From assembly GCA_016808115.1 (NCBI GenBank), contig JAEQBH010000660.1, forward strand, positions 62,001-126,000: a stretch of DNA of 64,000 nucleotides, written 5' to 3'. Under the pieces are notes generated by a model that was given only the letters and a program-made list of their open reading frames with translations, searched no databases and was not told where the DNA came from. The stretch is from Tetrastigma voinierianum (lineage: Eukaryota; Streptophyta; Magnoliopsida; Vitales; Vitaceae). The translations under genes and the position numbers were made by a program. The first letter of the stretch is position 1. The number at the start of each line of letters is the position of its first letter. Of the stretch, positions 43,736 to 55,689 are shown one piece after another.

Positions 43736-44657
43736 TGTAACACCCCGAAATATACCCTAGCAGTTTTCAGACTTGTTTAGGGTATATTATAAGCTAAATA
43801 TGAATTTTCGGAAAATAAAACGAGAGACCCGGAATGAATATTAGAGACAAAGGGAAAGTGGTCATTACCACTTGAGGACATAAATGGCATAAATCAATAA
43901 GTTGATATGCGGATTATGAAAATTGTGAAAAGATGGGATGCCCAGTAGAAATTTAATAAGTTAGAGTGCAAATGGAAGAAATGGGGGACTAAAATGCAAA
44001 AATGAAAAGTTAAAAGCAAATAGGTTTTGACTTGGCCAAACATGACCTTGGCAAATTGGATTTAAAAGACAAATTTGGTCTCAAATTAGGGAGAACAAGC
44101 CGTAAAGAGAGAGAAGAAGGGGAGAAGAAGAAGAAGAGGGAAGAGGAAGAAGAAAGAAAGAGAAGAGGAGGAGTTCAAGAAGGATTCAAAGGTATGGAAC
44201 TTTGGATTTTTGTATGGAACTACTAAACTTGGTATGGATCCTTGGTTTTGTTTGGTTAATGGCTTACCCCAAACCTAGGGTTTGTTAGGATTTTATCCTA
44301 ACCAAGGATGTATTGAAAGTAGGGTTGGTAAAACCCCATATGGCACAAGAAAGTTATAGAATCCTCTCTTTTAAGTTGGATTCATGGGTTAATTGAGAGT
44401 AATTGAGTTAGGGTTTAGAACAAACCCTAACTAATCATCATATTTGGTTTGAGTATGGGTTGTGACCCATATTAGAATAGTAATTCATGAAAAGTTTTGA
44501 AGAAAGATATGTAAAGAAAGATGAATTGAGTAGAAAAGAGATTTCAAGATGAATATGAAATGGTTTTGATGGTGTAAGATAAGTATAGAGTTGAATTGGG
44601 TGGAAAATTATGGAAAAATGGGAGAAAAATACACATTCTGGGCATTTTCGGGTGACA

Positions 44658-44692
44658 TGTACCGGTACACCTTGAACATGTACCGGTACATG
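44658..44692. repeat. TACCGGTA palindromes in LTR L1
   Basis: TGTACCGGTACA at 44658-44669 and CATGTACCGGTACATG at 44677-44692 are perfect palindromes. They are related to GGTACCGGTACC of L0, L2 and E. Confidence 0.9.
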
Positions 44693-45489
44693 TCCTTGAG
44701 CTGGAACATATCTTAGGTACATGTGGACATCTTACGAGTACACCTGCTCACATTCGACCCGGTTTTCGTATTTTAGCCATAAATTGCTCATTTCTTATCC
44801 GATTTGAGTGATTCAAGTGGCTAATTAAAATAGACTTCAAGGAAAACTAAACATCCAGAAATAGGCATCGTCAAATTCTGACTCTAGGTGGCTCAAAAAT
44901 TCACTCAAAGTGGGGCCATGTTCAAGCCAAATTCTGGTTTCAGTTTTGATCATAGAGTAGTCCAAGTTGTTTTGGACATAACTTGAGTTTCGGTGCTCAG
45001 GTGGAGTGATTCAGTTGGAATAGAACCATATAACCTTAGCTTTAAAGAATTACAAATAGATAATGTAAATATGGGTTAGACCCCAGAAAAATGAGTAATA
45101 CAAACTGTTCCTAGTGTAATCCGGAGTGGCAGAGCTAGTTTGGCATGAAATTGCCATAACTTTAGTTTGGATGATCCGATTGGAATGATTCCAATTTCTA
45201 AGTAAAGTAGATTCATAGAGGAATAAGATTACATGAATGAGGTGTGATTTCATAGACATCATACTTTACAAGTAGATGAAGTTCCATGTGTAATAGGCAT
45301 GAAGCAAGGAAAATATAGAAAATGCAACATGTATAGATGTGTTCATGAAACATGAATGTGATATGGAAAATGAAAACGAACTGAAACATGAATATGACCA
45401 TGAAAGGCAATAAGTCATGAACACATAATGTGGTTAAGTTATATATGATTATTATCACATATAACCAGAAAATGATAACAAATGATAGG

Positions 45490-45680
45490 AAATATATGAA
45501 CGAGTATACGTAAATGAGTATATGAATGAGTATACATGAATGAATATATGAACGAGTATACATGAATGAGTATACGTGAATGAGTATATGAACGAGTATA
45601 CGTAAATGAGTATATGAATGAGTATACATGAATGAATATATGAATGAGTATACGTGAATGAGTATATGAAATAAGTACAT
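45490..45680. repeat. 12-13-bp tandem repeat in LTR L1
   Basis: About 14 alternating copies of GAATGAGTATAC and GAATGAGTATAT/GAACGAGTATAC. On the minus strand this gives the same TACTCATTCA words as the 25-bp array in L0 (353-508), but with a different period. Confidence 0.9.
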
Positions 45681-46084
45681 AGATTGAGTATATCTTTGAA
45701 AAGATAATACGAAAGTGAAATTGGAATTGAAATGTGATTATGATCAGTTATGAATGCTATTTGTGAAATATATATAAGTATATATATATATATATATATA
45801 TAGTTATTCGAAATGTTTGTCATACATAAATGACATGAAGACAGAATGTGTTTATAATCGATTATGAGTTTTATTTGTGAAATATACATATGTATTTGCG
45901 TGTCTGGAGTTGAATTATTATTTATTAGAAATGTTTGTCACATATATGCCATGTGTGCGTGTATTTGAACTATAAGTGAAATCTGACATAAAAGTAAATT
46001 GATTTGGAATGTAACATTGAATAGCGAACATGCGAGACCACCAAGCTGGGTCGATCATGAAGGTAAATGGTGTTAAATGGAAAC

Positions 46085-46560
46085 CACATTGCTCTTGAAT
46101 GACAAGCGGGACGAAGTTCCAGAGCAAGATCTATCGTGAATGTCGACTTATAGCCATATGTGAGACGGTTATAATTGAATGTGAAATCACATTGCTCTTG
46201 AATGATAAACGGGTAGGATTGAGTGAATCATTAGTGAATTTGACTTCTATAGCCATGTGGGGCTGATGTCAGTTCAATGCGAAATCACATTTGCTCTTGA
46301 ATGACAAACGGCGGGGATTCCCAAGTGAATCTATCAGTGAATATAAACCATGGCCATATGTGAGACGGTAATAATTGAATGTGGGAAATCACATTGCTCT
46401 TGAATGACAAGCGAGGCGGGATTCCCAGTGAATCACGTAGTGAATGTAGACTACATAGCCATATGTGAGGCAATAGTGGATGTGAAATCACATTTGCTCT
46501 TTGAATGTAAGCAGGAATGAGGTTCCCAGTGAATGCGTAGTGAATGTCGACTTCTATAGC
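46085..46560. repeat. About 101-bp tandem repeat in LTR L1, five copies
   Basis: CACATTGCTCTTGAATGA recurs near 46086, 46189, 46286, 46390 and 46490, each followed by CAGTGAAT...TATAGCCATATGTGAG. L2 has an unrelated unit of about 61 bp at the corresponding place (59965-60122). Confidence 0.85.
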
Positions 46561-47845
46561 TATATGTGAAATCACAAACCGAAAAGTGAAAAATGACATT
46601 GAAAATTGTATTTGTTTAAATATCTTTTACATTACACAGACATAGTAAAAAGGCATTATTTTGTAAATGCATTTTGTTAAATATGAATGTTACGGGTCTT
46701 TTGAATTTATAAGTGTTTATGGGATTGCCCACAGAAAAGTGCTCACGTAATTAAAAAAGTCTAAAATGGAATAACATAAACAAATGTTTTGATTAAAAAT
46801 GTCGGAGTAAGCAGGGCTCGGCTTGGATACGCCAACGAGGGTCGAGTCGAGTTGGTCGCGACACTTTAGAAATAAAAATTTAATAAAACCAAACAAAATG
46901 TTTTGATTGAAAATGTCGAAGTAAGCGGGCTCCAAACTTGGATGTAATACAGTCGGCAGAGGATTCGGGTCGCGACACTTTTGAAAATAAAAATTTAATA
47001 AAACGATAACTAAAAGAACTAAACGGGCATCCCGGATCATAAAATGCAATTGCTATAGGCAGTTGATTAATGGCTTCGGTCGTGATAATGATATGAGTCT
47101 AATATGTATTGGTATTAATTACGGTTGATACAATATGAATTTGATATGACTTGATCTATTAGGTTGCCATTGTAGATGTATAAGTTTGTTTTGAATATGA
47201 TCGACATACCATACATATAGAAGATAGGAGTGAAACTTCGTAAAAGACATGACACATGGATGTGATACGGCCGTGAAAATGATATGGAATCGGAAAAGGA
47301 TAAAAAATCTATATGTATAATATGATATGAGTTAGAAGTCACCTTAATGGAAGCCGTTATATGCATAAGTAAAAGTAAATGTAAGAAGATAGTGACGGTG
47401 TTATTGAGTGAATTCTGGCTATATTTCCCACTAAAGCGTAAAGCTTAGCACAGTGTTCAATCCGTGTAGGTGCGAAGAGGGAGATAAGAGACAGGACATT
47501 CCACACAGTGATTCGGGCCGTCTCGAGATAGGTGCTCACAGTAGCGCGTTAGCGATCTCGATGTTTGTATTGGGAATATGTACATGTATATGTATTTGTA
47601 TAAGTAAATGAGACTTAGCATATGTGTATAGATTTTAATGGATACCACTCAGGTGGTAGTCCGCTTTGTATGTAAATGATTTTGGTTATTACAAAAATTG
47701 TTTGTATACTCACGGTATAAGTTCGACTCACGAAAAAAAAAAAAAAAAAAAAAAAAAAGGTAAAGAGTCCGATATATGGTTTAGCATCCCGAAAGCCAGG
47801 TTCGGTTCATGTCCAGGTCGGGCCAAAGGAATCGGGGCTGATAAT

Positions 47846-48480
47846 GGCGATCATATCGGTCACAGTTTATTAAGACGGAGATGGGAGAGAGACCACTATC
47901 TGAGTCAGGTGATAAGGACTCCTCAAAGTGGACTTGACATGGAAACGTCTTGTCATGGCTCAAATCCAATAGAAGAGCTATGCCAACAAACGACGGTAAC
48001 CTCTAGAATTTGGGGTAGGTGATCATGTCTTCTTGAATGTGATGCTTAAGAGGGGAGTGGTCAAATTTGGCAAGCAGGGAAAGCTATCGTCAAGGTATAT
48101 TGGACCCTTCGAGGTACTCGAGAGGATAGGTACAATTGCGTACCAATTGGCATTACCGCCAGGTTTATCGGGTGTTCATGTAGTATTCCATGTAACCATG
48201 CTCTGGAAGTACACTCCAGATCTGACTCATGTAGTGGATTAAGGTGAGCTCGTTGTTGATGCAGATGGGACCTTTGAGGAGGGACCTGTGCGTATTATGG
48301 ATAGTCGAGATTAGGTTTTGTGACGCAAGACTATGAGGCTAGTAAAGGTGTTGTGGCAGCAACGAGGAGTAGAGGAGGTAACATGGGAACGCGAGGAAAC
48401 GATGCATGCCACTTATCCTTCCTTATTTGAGGATGAAGGTAAGTTGTTTAGTCATTTGATAATAAAATGAATGTGGCACT
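47846..48480 (+). pseudogene. Integrase C-terminus and chromodomain-like tail
   Basis: Continues the gene split at 43735: a frame-shifted 'EMGER' region, then KSYANKRR and FGVGDHVFLNVMLKRGVVKF. The 48033-48242 stretch is open with SSRYIGPFEVLERIGTIAYQ and LPPGLSGVHVVFHVTMLWKY. After a stop come VRIMDSRD, LVKVLWQQRGVEEVTWEREE and YPSLFED, the usual chromodomain-like ending. That tail is thought to steer insertion toward heterochromatin in this lineage. Confidence 0.88.
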
Positions 48481-48540
48481 ATGCATGTAAATTTGTATGT
48501 ATATGTCTGGCTGACAGTTTCGAGGACCAAATTTTTTTTT

Positions 48541-48552
48541 AAGGGGAGAAGA
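48541..48552 (+). promoter_or_regulatory. Polypurine tract before the 3' LTR
   Basis: AAGGGGAGAAGA lies directly before TTGTAAGG at the LTR start. Confidence 0.8.
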
Positions 48553-48553
48553 T

Positions 48554-50077
48554 TGTAAGGCAGGAATTACAGAGTTGAACTTCCCAAAAAAAATGGGGGG
48601 GTAAGCACGGTGAGCTATAGCTGTACAAGTTGAAAACCTTGAATTTTTCTAGATCTCGAATGATGAAACGGACCTCACATTAAATTCATCTTAAGAAATC
48701 TAGTTACCCAGGCAAATTTTGTTGAATTCTAAGACAATCAAAATTTCACGTTTTTCAAGACAATAGGTGTCGGGTGACACATGGCAAGTCATGTGTCATA
48801 ATGCATGCAAAGGAAAATGCATGTAGAAGCCACCTATGTGACACATAGCAAGCCATGTGTCCACATGCATGGAACATGGAATGTCTATAAAATGGGATGG
48901 AGATCAGTTCGTAGAGGGGGAGAGGAACAAAAAGGAAAGGATTGAAAAAGGAAAGGGAAAAGAAGGAAAAAAAGAGAAGAAAGAAAAGAGAGAAAGAAAG
49001 AGAAGAAAGGGAGAGAAAAAGAGGGAGAAAAGGAAATCGGCTTTCTGATGGTCGGAACTCGTCGGACCACGAAGTAAAGTTTGTATATTCGATGAGGGAT
49101 ACTCTCCAAGAGGTAGGGATTCTTCCTACTTTGGTTTATTTTCCACCATAAGGGTTATGTCTTTATAGTAAAATTTGTTGGCGAATTTTGGAAATATGGA
49201 ATCTTTGCCTATTTTGATCCCTACACAACTGATGGATTTTAGGAATGGTTTAATTGGAAATAGAGGGACTTGGACTCGGGTCAACCGTGTAAATTATGTA
49301 GTTGCATCGAGTGAACTTGATGTAGGCTTTAGAATCACCGTCGGACCCCTCACGGTAAAAGTTATGATCCATTTCCCGGGACTGCCACAATTAGGCTGTT
49401 TATTTGTTGTGTCCGGATTTTTAGACTTATTTTGATGCAGATTTCATACTAATTTCATGGATCATTGGATGCAATTAATCAATGACAGTTTTATCACGCA
49501 TGGGCATTGTGGTGTGTGATAAGAGTCAGTGATTGCCTCGGAATTTATTACTCTTTGCATCACACTGAGTAATGGAGTCAGTAATGACTCGGAGCATGGT
49601 ACATGATTGAGTCTCATCTCATTTCATGGCATGTCATGTAGAATTCCATGATAGAATTGCATAATCTACATGGAATGGTTGATGTGAATGCATGTGCACT
49701 TAGGTGGGAAGTAGTCTTTGTAGGAAGTTTATCTATTGGGCGTGGCTCACCCTATATGGGATAACATTTCAGGTGCAGAGCAGACATCGGTGGATGGCTC
49801 TCATTAAGAGCCGAAATTGTGAAGAAAGTCGGATTGTGGCTTTGTAACCTTTTTGTAAAAGTATTGGGCAAACAAGTTTTATAATATACGTTTGTATGAG
49901 GTTGTAATTAAACTCATAGTAATATGTTTTGAAAATAACATAAAATGTTCACTGAATGTAAATAAACGGATCCTGGTAGATGGGATTGGACAGTATGGTA
50001 TCGAGACACACGATATCCACAGGTATTTTCACATGTTGATGGTTGGTCAACGAACCCCAAGATTTTGGGGTGTCACA
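48554..50077 (+). mobile_element. 3' LTR of the chromovirus-like element
   Basis: It starts TGTAAGGCAGGAATTACAGA and ends GGGGTGTCACA. It pairs with 38233-40308 but lacks about 755 bp. The junction is ATTTCATGGATCATTGGAT near 49460. Confidence 0.87.
48886..48892 (+). promoter_or_regulatory. TATA box of the 3' LTR
   Basis: TATAAAA in the same context as 38557-38563. Confidence 0.65.
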
Positions 50078-50460
50078 CTAGATCATTAAAAAAAAACTAA
50101 GGGTCCAATCCACTTTACACTTTCCATTTTTCAAATGTCAACTCTAATCATCACGATGATCATAGTTTATGAGACCAACTGCTTGATCAAATCAAGGATA
50201 ACAACATATGCTATTTTGTCCGGATCTCTGATGTTCGATCTTGATCCACATGACAAGTATAGTTCGAGATACTGAAAATACACATGATAGGAATCTCATT
50301 ATCATGATCACCATTATGATTTTCTTTATGCTATGTAATGTATCAAGGACTTCATTAATTTTATTTAAGATCGCTATTAATTCATATATTAAATGAACAT
50401 CAAAAAAATGAAGATGTGTTTATTAAAAATGAATATAAGACGTATAATAAGTGCTAAAGG
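50078..50460 (-). mobile_element. Copia 3' noncoding tail (minus strand)
   Basis: Follows the copia RNase H on the minus strand and matches 29977-30200 in reverse. Truncated at 50078 by the chromovirus-like element. Confidence 0.7.
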
Positions 50461-50940
50461 TGATTGCCTTTAGAGCACTTCTCTAACAATCTACCACTTG
50501 AAATAAAGCAATCGCCTTTATATCTAATACCATAAGCTGATTACATAAGAGTCAAACTTCTTTGGGGGAAGTGAAAAGAAGCTAGTCGAAGGATGAACAA
50601 TATTCTGATCAATGAGCACTTTTTCTATGATGACATCACGCCTACCAATGATTTCTCTAATCAAGTGGTATCATTTGAGTACGTGTTTGGACCTTTGATG
50701 AGATCGTGGTTCCTTTGCTCGTGCAATGGCTCCATTGTTGTCTATCTGAAATCTTTTGGATCTAAAATGCTAGGGTACCACTCGAGTTACGAGATGAACT
50801 TCCTTATCTAAACTGCTTCCATAGCTACCTCGAAAGCCCTGATGTACTACCACTTCAGGTCATAGAATGCGGTCGTCTCTGTTGGAACTTTCCAATGGCC
50901 CCTTACTACCATTTAATGTGAACACATAACCTTATTGAGA
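50461..50940 (-). pseudogene. Copia RNase H (minus strand)
   Basis: From right to left: HWKVPTETTAFYDLKW (usually SKQSTIADSTTEAEY), YIRAFEVAMEAV, IRKFIS, then DNNGAIARAKEPRSHQRSKH near 50720, YHLIREIIGRRDVIIEKVL near 50650 and KKFDSYV near 50560. The acidic DNNGA block is readable. Several stops (for example before YIRAF and after VLK) disable it. Confidence 0.85.
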
Positions 50941-51510
50941 TTAGGATTCATTTCTATTAGATTGGAAGCTGGCATCCATATACCCCTTGACATGAAGATC
51001 ATAATCTCCATCTCCATATATCAAGATTACATCATTAGTCCTTCTCGGGTATTTAAGGATATTCTTGGCAACCACCCAATGATCCTCACTAAGGTCAGAC
51101 TGGTATCTGCTCGTGATACTCAGAGCATATGATACATCGGGTCTAGTACATATAATAGAATATATGATTGATCCTATAGCCGAAGTATAAGGGATGAAAC
51201 TCTGCCCTCTCATCCTGTGTCCGGGGGAAAATGGATTTTGAGAGGGTAATCCCATGAATTATGGGAATGAACCCTCTCTTAGACTGGTCCACGCTAAACC
51301 TCTTTAGCATCTTATCTATGTATGTTGATTGTGAAATACAAAATAGCCTTTTAGATCTATATCTATGGATCGTAATCCCCAAGATGTAGGTCGCTTCTCT
51401 AAGGTCTTTCATGGAGAACATTTTCGATAATAAAATTTTGCCAAATTGTAAAACTGAGACGTCATTTCCTATCAATAGTATGTTATCTACATACAACACT
51501 AGGAACACGA
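50941..51510 (-). pseudogene. Copia reverse transcriptase C-terminal half (minus strand)
   Basis: It begins at the insertion of the neighbouring LTR (51510) with FLVLYVDNILLIGNDVSVLQ. The catalytic motif is YVDN instead of YVDD (AAC at 51484-51482). KMFSMKDLREATYILGITIH, STYIDKMLKRFSVDQSKRGF and, after a frame change, TRPDVSYALSITSRYQSDLS follow. Then come EDHWVVAKNILKYPRRTNDV and YMDASFQSN to 50941. Upstream RT, integrase and gag are not in the window. Confidence 0.9.
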
Positions 51511-52530
51511 TGATAGGTTCATTTCATACATGCTTTTATACCATTAATCACCTATTGTTTACATGCTTTTATGACGTTTTAAGGACTCTAACACTTAATT
51601 GTATCATCTTATGGTTCTAGGTACATTTTGAAGCAAAAATAGCACAAAGGGCGAAATATGAATTTACAGTGCACACCATGACTTCACGTGGCTTAGATGG
51701 ATCACAGATAGTTTTGTACATCGTAGCTATCGCCAAAATCGAATCTCTCAATTTGAAGCTCAAACGAAAACGTTATGGTCTCTCAAAGCTAAAAATGGGA
51801 ATTTTTCAAGTTGTCTCATGCAGCAAGCATCACTTATTCCTAGTTTTCAGTCTCCATAATGAACTTCAATGACCCTAAGCTTGATATGGATGGATTCTTC
51901 TCTCTCTTATCTTTTTGTAGAGTCCAAAATCATCGCATTCAAAGCCTGAATGAAAAAGATATGATTGTTCCTAACCAGAGGTGCAAAACAGTGAGCAACC
52001 TACAGCAGCAGTCAGCGCCTAAGAACACCTAGCAGCGCTCAGCGCTGGGAATGCAGTAGGTTCAACGCCCATTGCCGAGAAGAACAGCTCCCAGCGCTCC
52101 ATGTCAAGCTAATTTGCTGTCAAACCCATTTTTGGGTCTTTTTAGACCCGATCTAAGAGCTATAAAAGCCATAAAGCCCCAGAAATTTGGGAGAACGATT
52201 GGAGAGGAAAAACAAGTCTCAAACACCTTGAAGAACTAGGCTTGAAGATCAAAATTCAAGCTTTGGTGGGAGGATTCAAGCACATTTGCTGTCAAAAATC
52301 ACTTTGTTTGCTTATCCTCTCTCTTTTAAACCATGACATTGTTGATTACTCTTTCATTTTGGTTTGTAATTTCTATGGATAGCTAAAACCTCCCTCTAGG
52401 GGAGATTTTGTGAACTCCTATTAATGAGTATCTCAAATACTCATTTTATCCCTATGTTTTACTTAGATTTTTAGTATTTTTTTTATATTAAATAAGTGTC
52501 TCAATGCACTAAATCTTCATCCTTATGATT
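51511..52530 (+). mobile_element. LTR segment G1
   Basis: It starts TGATAGGTTCATTTCATACA exactly where the copia RT frame breaks. It holds an AGCGCT-rich cluster (52003-52105), TATAAAA at 52161 and an AT-rich 3' part. It may be the start of the LTR of the Athila-like element or a separate solo LTR. The junction with G2 is not certain. Confidence 0.6.
52161..52167 (+). promoter_or_regulatory. TATA box of LTR segment G1
   Basis: TATAAAA, 60-160 bp after the CAGCGCTCAGCGCTGGG cluster. Confidence 0.6.
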
Positions 52531-54895
52531 AGGTCAACCATTTGGTGGAATTGAAAGAAAATGAGTGAAAAAGGAAGGAAAATCAGCAAATTATACAAGC
52601 AGTAGAACCTATTGTATTATGAGGTTTTCAGCTACAAGATGATCCCAAATGGCTACAATCTTTATATGTATGGATAGGTGACTTCCCAAGCTTTCCAAAG
52701 AGACCTTATTCACTCAATTTGGACTTCAAATGATCAAATTATGACTCTTGGAAGTTAAAGAAAGAAAAGAAGAGAGCTCAAAAGTGACCAGTTGGAGAAT
52801 TTCATAAATTCAGTCTGTATCATCTATTATAAAGTGTTCTTTCTGCCCATATCTAGATTCTACACTTCAAAATCTTTCCAATGGTACCAAGAACACCAAA
52901 TTTGGAGTTCGAACGAAGAAGTTATGCGAGTTTCAATCCACAGTTGCGACCTTAGTTTTTCATAGTCGCGACCCTGATATTTCACGATCACGACCAGAGA
53001 TGCGACTTGAGCAATTTTTCCTGCAACACTATTTTTAGCCTTGCAATAAGGTCATGACTGTGGAGCTTTGCAGTCACGAACATGCAACGTTTTCAGCACA
53101 TAAACTTTCATTTTTGAGCTGATTTTGGCCTAGTTTTCAAGGGATATTTAAGGGCAACTTCAAGACATTTTCTAGGGTTGGAAATTGGTAAGAGGGAGGC
53201 CCTCCTTTGGGGTTCTTCCCCTCTTGATAGTTTTGATCCTTTTTAAGGTTAGGTTTATGTTTTTTTCCAGTTTTTGGTTTTGAATTTTGAGGTTTTTAGT
53301 TTCTTTGGAGAGAAGTCAGCTAAGGTTCGAAGGAGTCGGACTTTGTCCGCACTTTGGGACCAAAGAGGAGGTTGGAGCTATTTCTTGAAGATTTGGGAGA
53401 AGAACTTGTGATTTTTCAAAGAAGATTGGAGACTCGCCATCATTATGATCCATAGAGTTTCTTCTTTCTCTTTTCTCATGTTTTATCCTAAGTTTGTGAT
53501 GTATCATACCTCTATTATGGCACTAAATTATTAGTCTAAGGTTTTGGTTATGTTTTGGACATGAATCTTATATCTAATTGTTGATTTTCTTATTTCTATT
53601 ATCTATTTGTGATTGTCTATCTATTGATTTATGCTTAGTTTCTATTTACATATTGATTTTAAGCTAATCTCAATATGGAAAGTGGTTTCTCATGAGATCT
53701 GAGAAGTGAGTGAGAAATTAGACATAGATGAATCAACCTAATTGATTGGATAATAGAGATAGTAGAAATAATTAGGAGGTTTGTGGTTCTTTGGTCTTAA
53801 TGCATCTACAATGCAGGGTTGTTTGAGAAGCAAGAAACCTAGTGTTAGTTGGTTGGCTATTTGACCTCGAGAGGAAACATAATCAAATTAGGTAGAGATA
53901 AGCCTTGGATAACATTTTCTGTGAGACAATAGAGTAGAACTTTGGCCTAGATATAATATGATTGTCCAATTGCACCAAATACCTGAATTTATGTCATCTC
54001 TTGGTATCCCCTAGTTGTACACTCCATTGATTAGATTTAGATTTCATTAGTTTAGATTAATTTCTTTGGATATTACAATTTGCATATATTTCCTTATCTT
54101 TGATGTTATGAGATAAACATTTGCTTAGTTTGTTGAAGTTATTGAGTTTTTCATGTTCTATTCTAAATGTGGCTAGGGTTTGGAATAGATTATTGCTTCT
54201 TTCAATGGTATGTGTGAGCATAGATTGATTATTAAGCTCTCAATAGCTTTGTAAAAGGTTTAGAAAGACCGAAAGGTGAATACTTCTCATATAGTCATAG
54301 GCATTTATCATAAGGATCAAAAGGTGGTCTATAACATGCCTAAGAGGGTTTACATATGTATTATCACTTCTTATTAGCTTAGAAGGACCGAAAGGTGATT
54401 GATAAAATGCCTAAGAGTTACATATGTATTATCACTTCTTATTAGCTTAGAAGGACCAAAAGGTGAATAACAGAACATGAGTGAGAAATTACAACCGAGA
54501 TGGGTGACTTGAGGTTGTATAATTGAAATACCTTAGCGGCATATTGAGCCACTTGCGTATATCAGTGAGCTTTAAAAGGAAATAGAAAGCAAATGAGGGA
54601 GCAAAATTGAGCCTAAAATCATTGCAATTTGGTTCAACATGGTGTTTTGACCTTGATTTACCTTTTTTGCCCTGAAAATCCAACTCCTAGTTAGAGTTTG
54701 TTTGTTTTCTTTCTTCCTATCCTTTTAATTTGAAGCTTAAATAGTGAAGACCTTGTGTAGTTGGGGTACTTAGTTAATTGAGAAAAACAAGACCATTCCC
54801 TCTGGTTCGATATCCGGACTCTTTGAGTCCACTATATTACTTGTAGGCTTATATACTTACAGATTAATTTATATGACATAAAAAAGTGCCTAACA
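52531..54895 (+). mobile_element. LTR segment G2, ending at the primer site
   Basis: It ends GTGCCTAACA directly before the primer site, so its 3' end is a 5' LTR end. It contains GTCGCGAC and related GTCG/CGAC words (52943-53090) upstream of ATATTTAAG (53144), and an AT-rich U5 of about 1.5 kb without ORFs. Its 5' boundary with G1 (about 52531) is an estimate. Confidence 0.65.
54325..54470. repeat. About 70-bp direct duplication
   Basis: ATGCCTAAGAG...TTACATATGTATTATCACTT...TTAGCTTAGAAGGACC is present twice in a row, with small changes. Confidence 0.85.
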
Positions 54896-54901
54896 AGTTT
54901 T

Positions 54902-54919
54902 TGGCACCATTTCCGGGAA
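54902..54919 (+). other. Primer-binding site (tRNA-Asp type)
   Basis: TGGCACCATTTCCGGGAA lies 6 bp after the LTR end. It resembles the TGGCGCCGTTGCCGGGGA site of plant Athila-like elements, with transitions at CG positions. Confidence 0.85.
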
Positions 54920-55077
54920 ATGGCAATAGCTTGATTGACTAATATTTTGATAAAAAGGGTTTTTCTACTATAGGCATTTTGTTTATTTTCTTTTTCATTT
55001 GTTTACTTTTTGTAGTTAGTTTACTTCATTTTTTTATTTTTTTATTTTGTATTTTTATTGTAGGTGTTGAGCATCAA

Positions 55078-55640
55078 TGTCCAAGGAAGTGATAGATGAG
55101 TTGTTATCAGCATTTTAGAATCAACTACGGCTCGCTAACCAGATGACGACTTTAGGGAAAATTTCCGTGTCTGAGCCCGAGCCTCCTGCAAATCTGACAA
55201 GTTTTTTATTATGAGGGGCGCATGATATCAGCAACAATGAGGGTTATCTCTTTCCAACCCCATAACAATATGCCAAGCTACTATCCCGCAGTTGGAGGAC
55301 TATGCTAAAAATTTCTCTATGGAAATCAGTTATCAAAGTCGAGACGGCTCAGGTCAAACTATCAAGAGGGTGATCAGGAAACCACCTTTTGAGGAGCAAA
55401 TTCTTACCTTCTTGGATGAGACTAAGTAGGAGAATGACGCTCAAGAAAAGCAGTTGTCCAACTTGGAAGCAAATCATGCAAACATCAATGCCACTTTAAA
55501 ATCCTTGGAGACTCAAATTGTGTAGCTAGCCCTTGCCATAAAGGATAAATATTCAAGGTCACTCCCGAGAGACATAGAGTATGATGACATAACGAAGTGT
55601 GACATAGAATCTTTAAGCAATGAGGAGGAACTTTCCGAGC
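55078..55640 (+). pseudogene. gag of the Athila-like element, abridged
   Basis: A plausible start ATG at 55078 (MSKEVIDELLSAF) is followed by a stop. Later come KRVIRKPPFEEQILTFLDET, ENDAQEKQLSNLEANHANIN, ATLKSLETQIV and KYSRSLPRDIEYDD, the helical C-terminal part of Athila-type gag. The capsid core expected between them is missing, so this copy is internally shortened. Confidence 0.7.
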
Positions 55641-55689
55641 ACAACATTGGTTGAGGATAAAGAGAATGAGCTTGCTATTGAGGAAGAGC

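Larger units (their letters stand above)
43736..47845 (+). mobile_element. Solo LTR L1 (TGTAACACCCC type), about 4.1 kb, inserted in integrase
   Basis: It starts TGTAACACCCCGAAATATAC and ends around GGAATCGGGGCTGATAAT. GGCGG precedes it and GGCGA follows (47846-47850), a target duplication with one change. The integrase reading resumes directly after, which fixes the boundaries. Its 3' third (47390-47845) matches, in reverse, LTR H at 61181-61560, and its first 3 kb share landmarks with L0 and L2. It contains tandem repeats, a purine-rich tract (44095-44175) and an A-run (47732-47757), but no gene. Confidence 0.8.
38233..50077 (+). mobile_element. Chromovirus-like Ty3/gypsy element (Tekay/Del type), decayed
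   Basis: Two related LTRs (38233-40308 and 48554-50077) enclose gag, protease, RT, RNase H, integrase and a chromodomain-like tail on the plus strand. A 4.1-kb solo LTR (43736-47845) splits the integrase. The primer site and gag start are deleted at 40308. CCAAA (left) and CTAGA (right) flank it, so no clean target duplication remains. Confidence 0.85.

Noticed and set aside
47732..47757. Long A-run as the poly(A) tail of a LINE or retrocopy
   Set aside because: LTR homology (to LTR H in reverse) continues past the A-run to 47845, where the target duplication and integrase resume. The run is internal to LTR L1.
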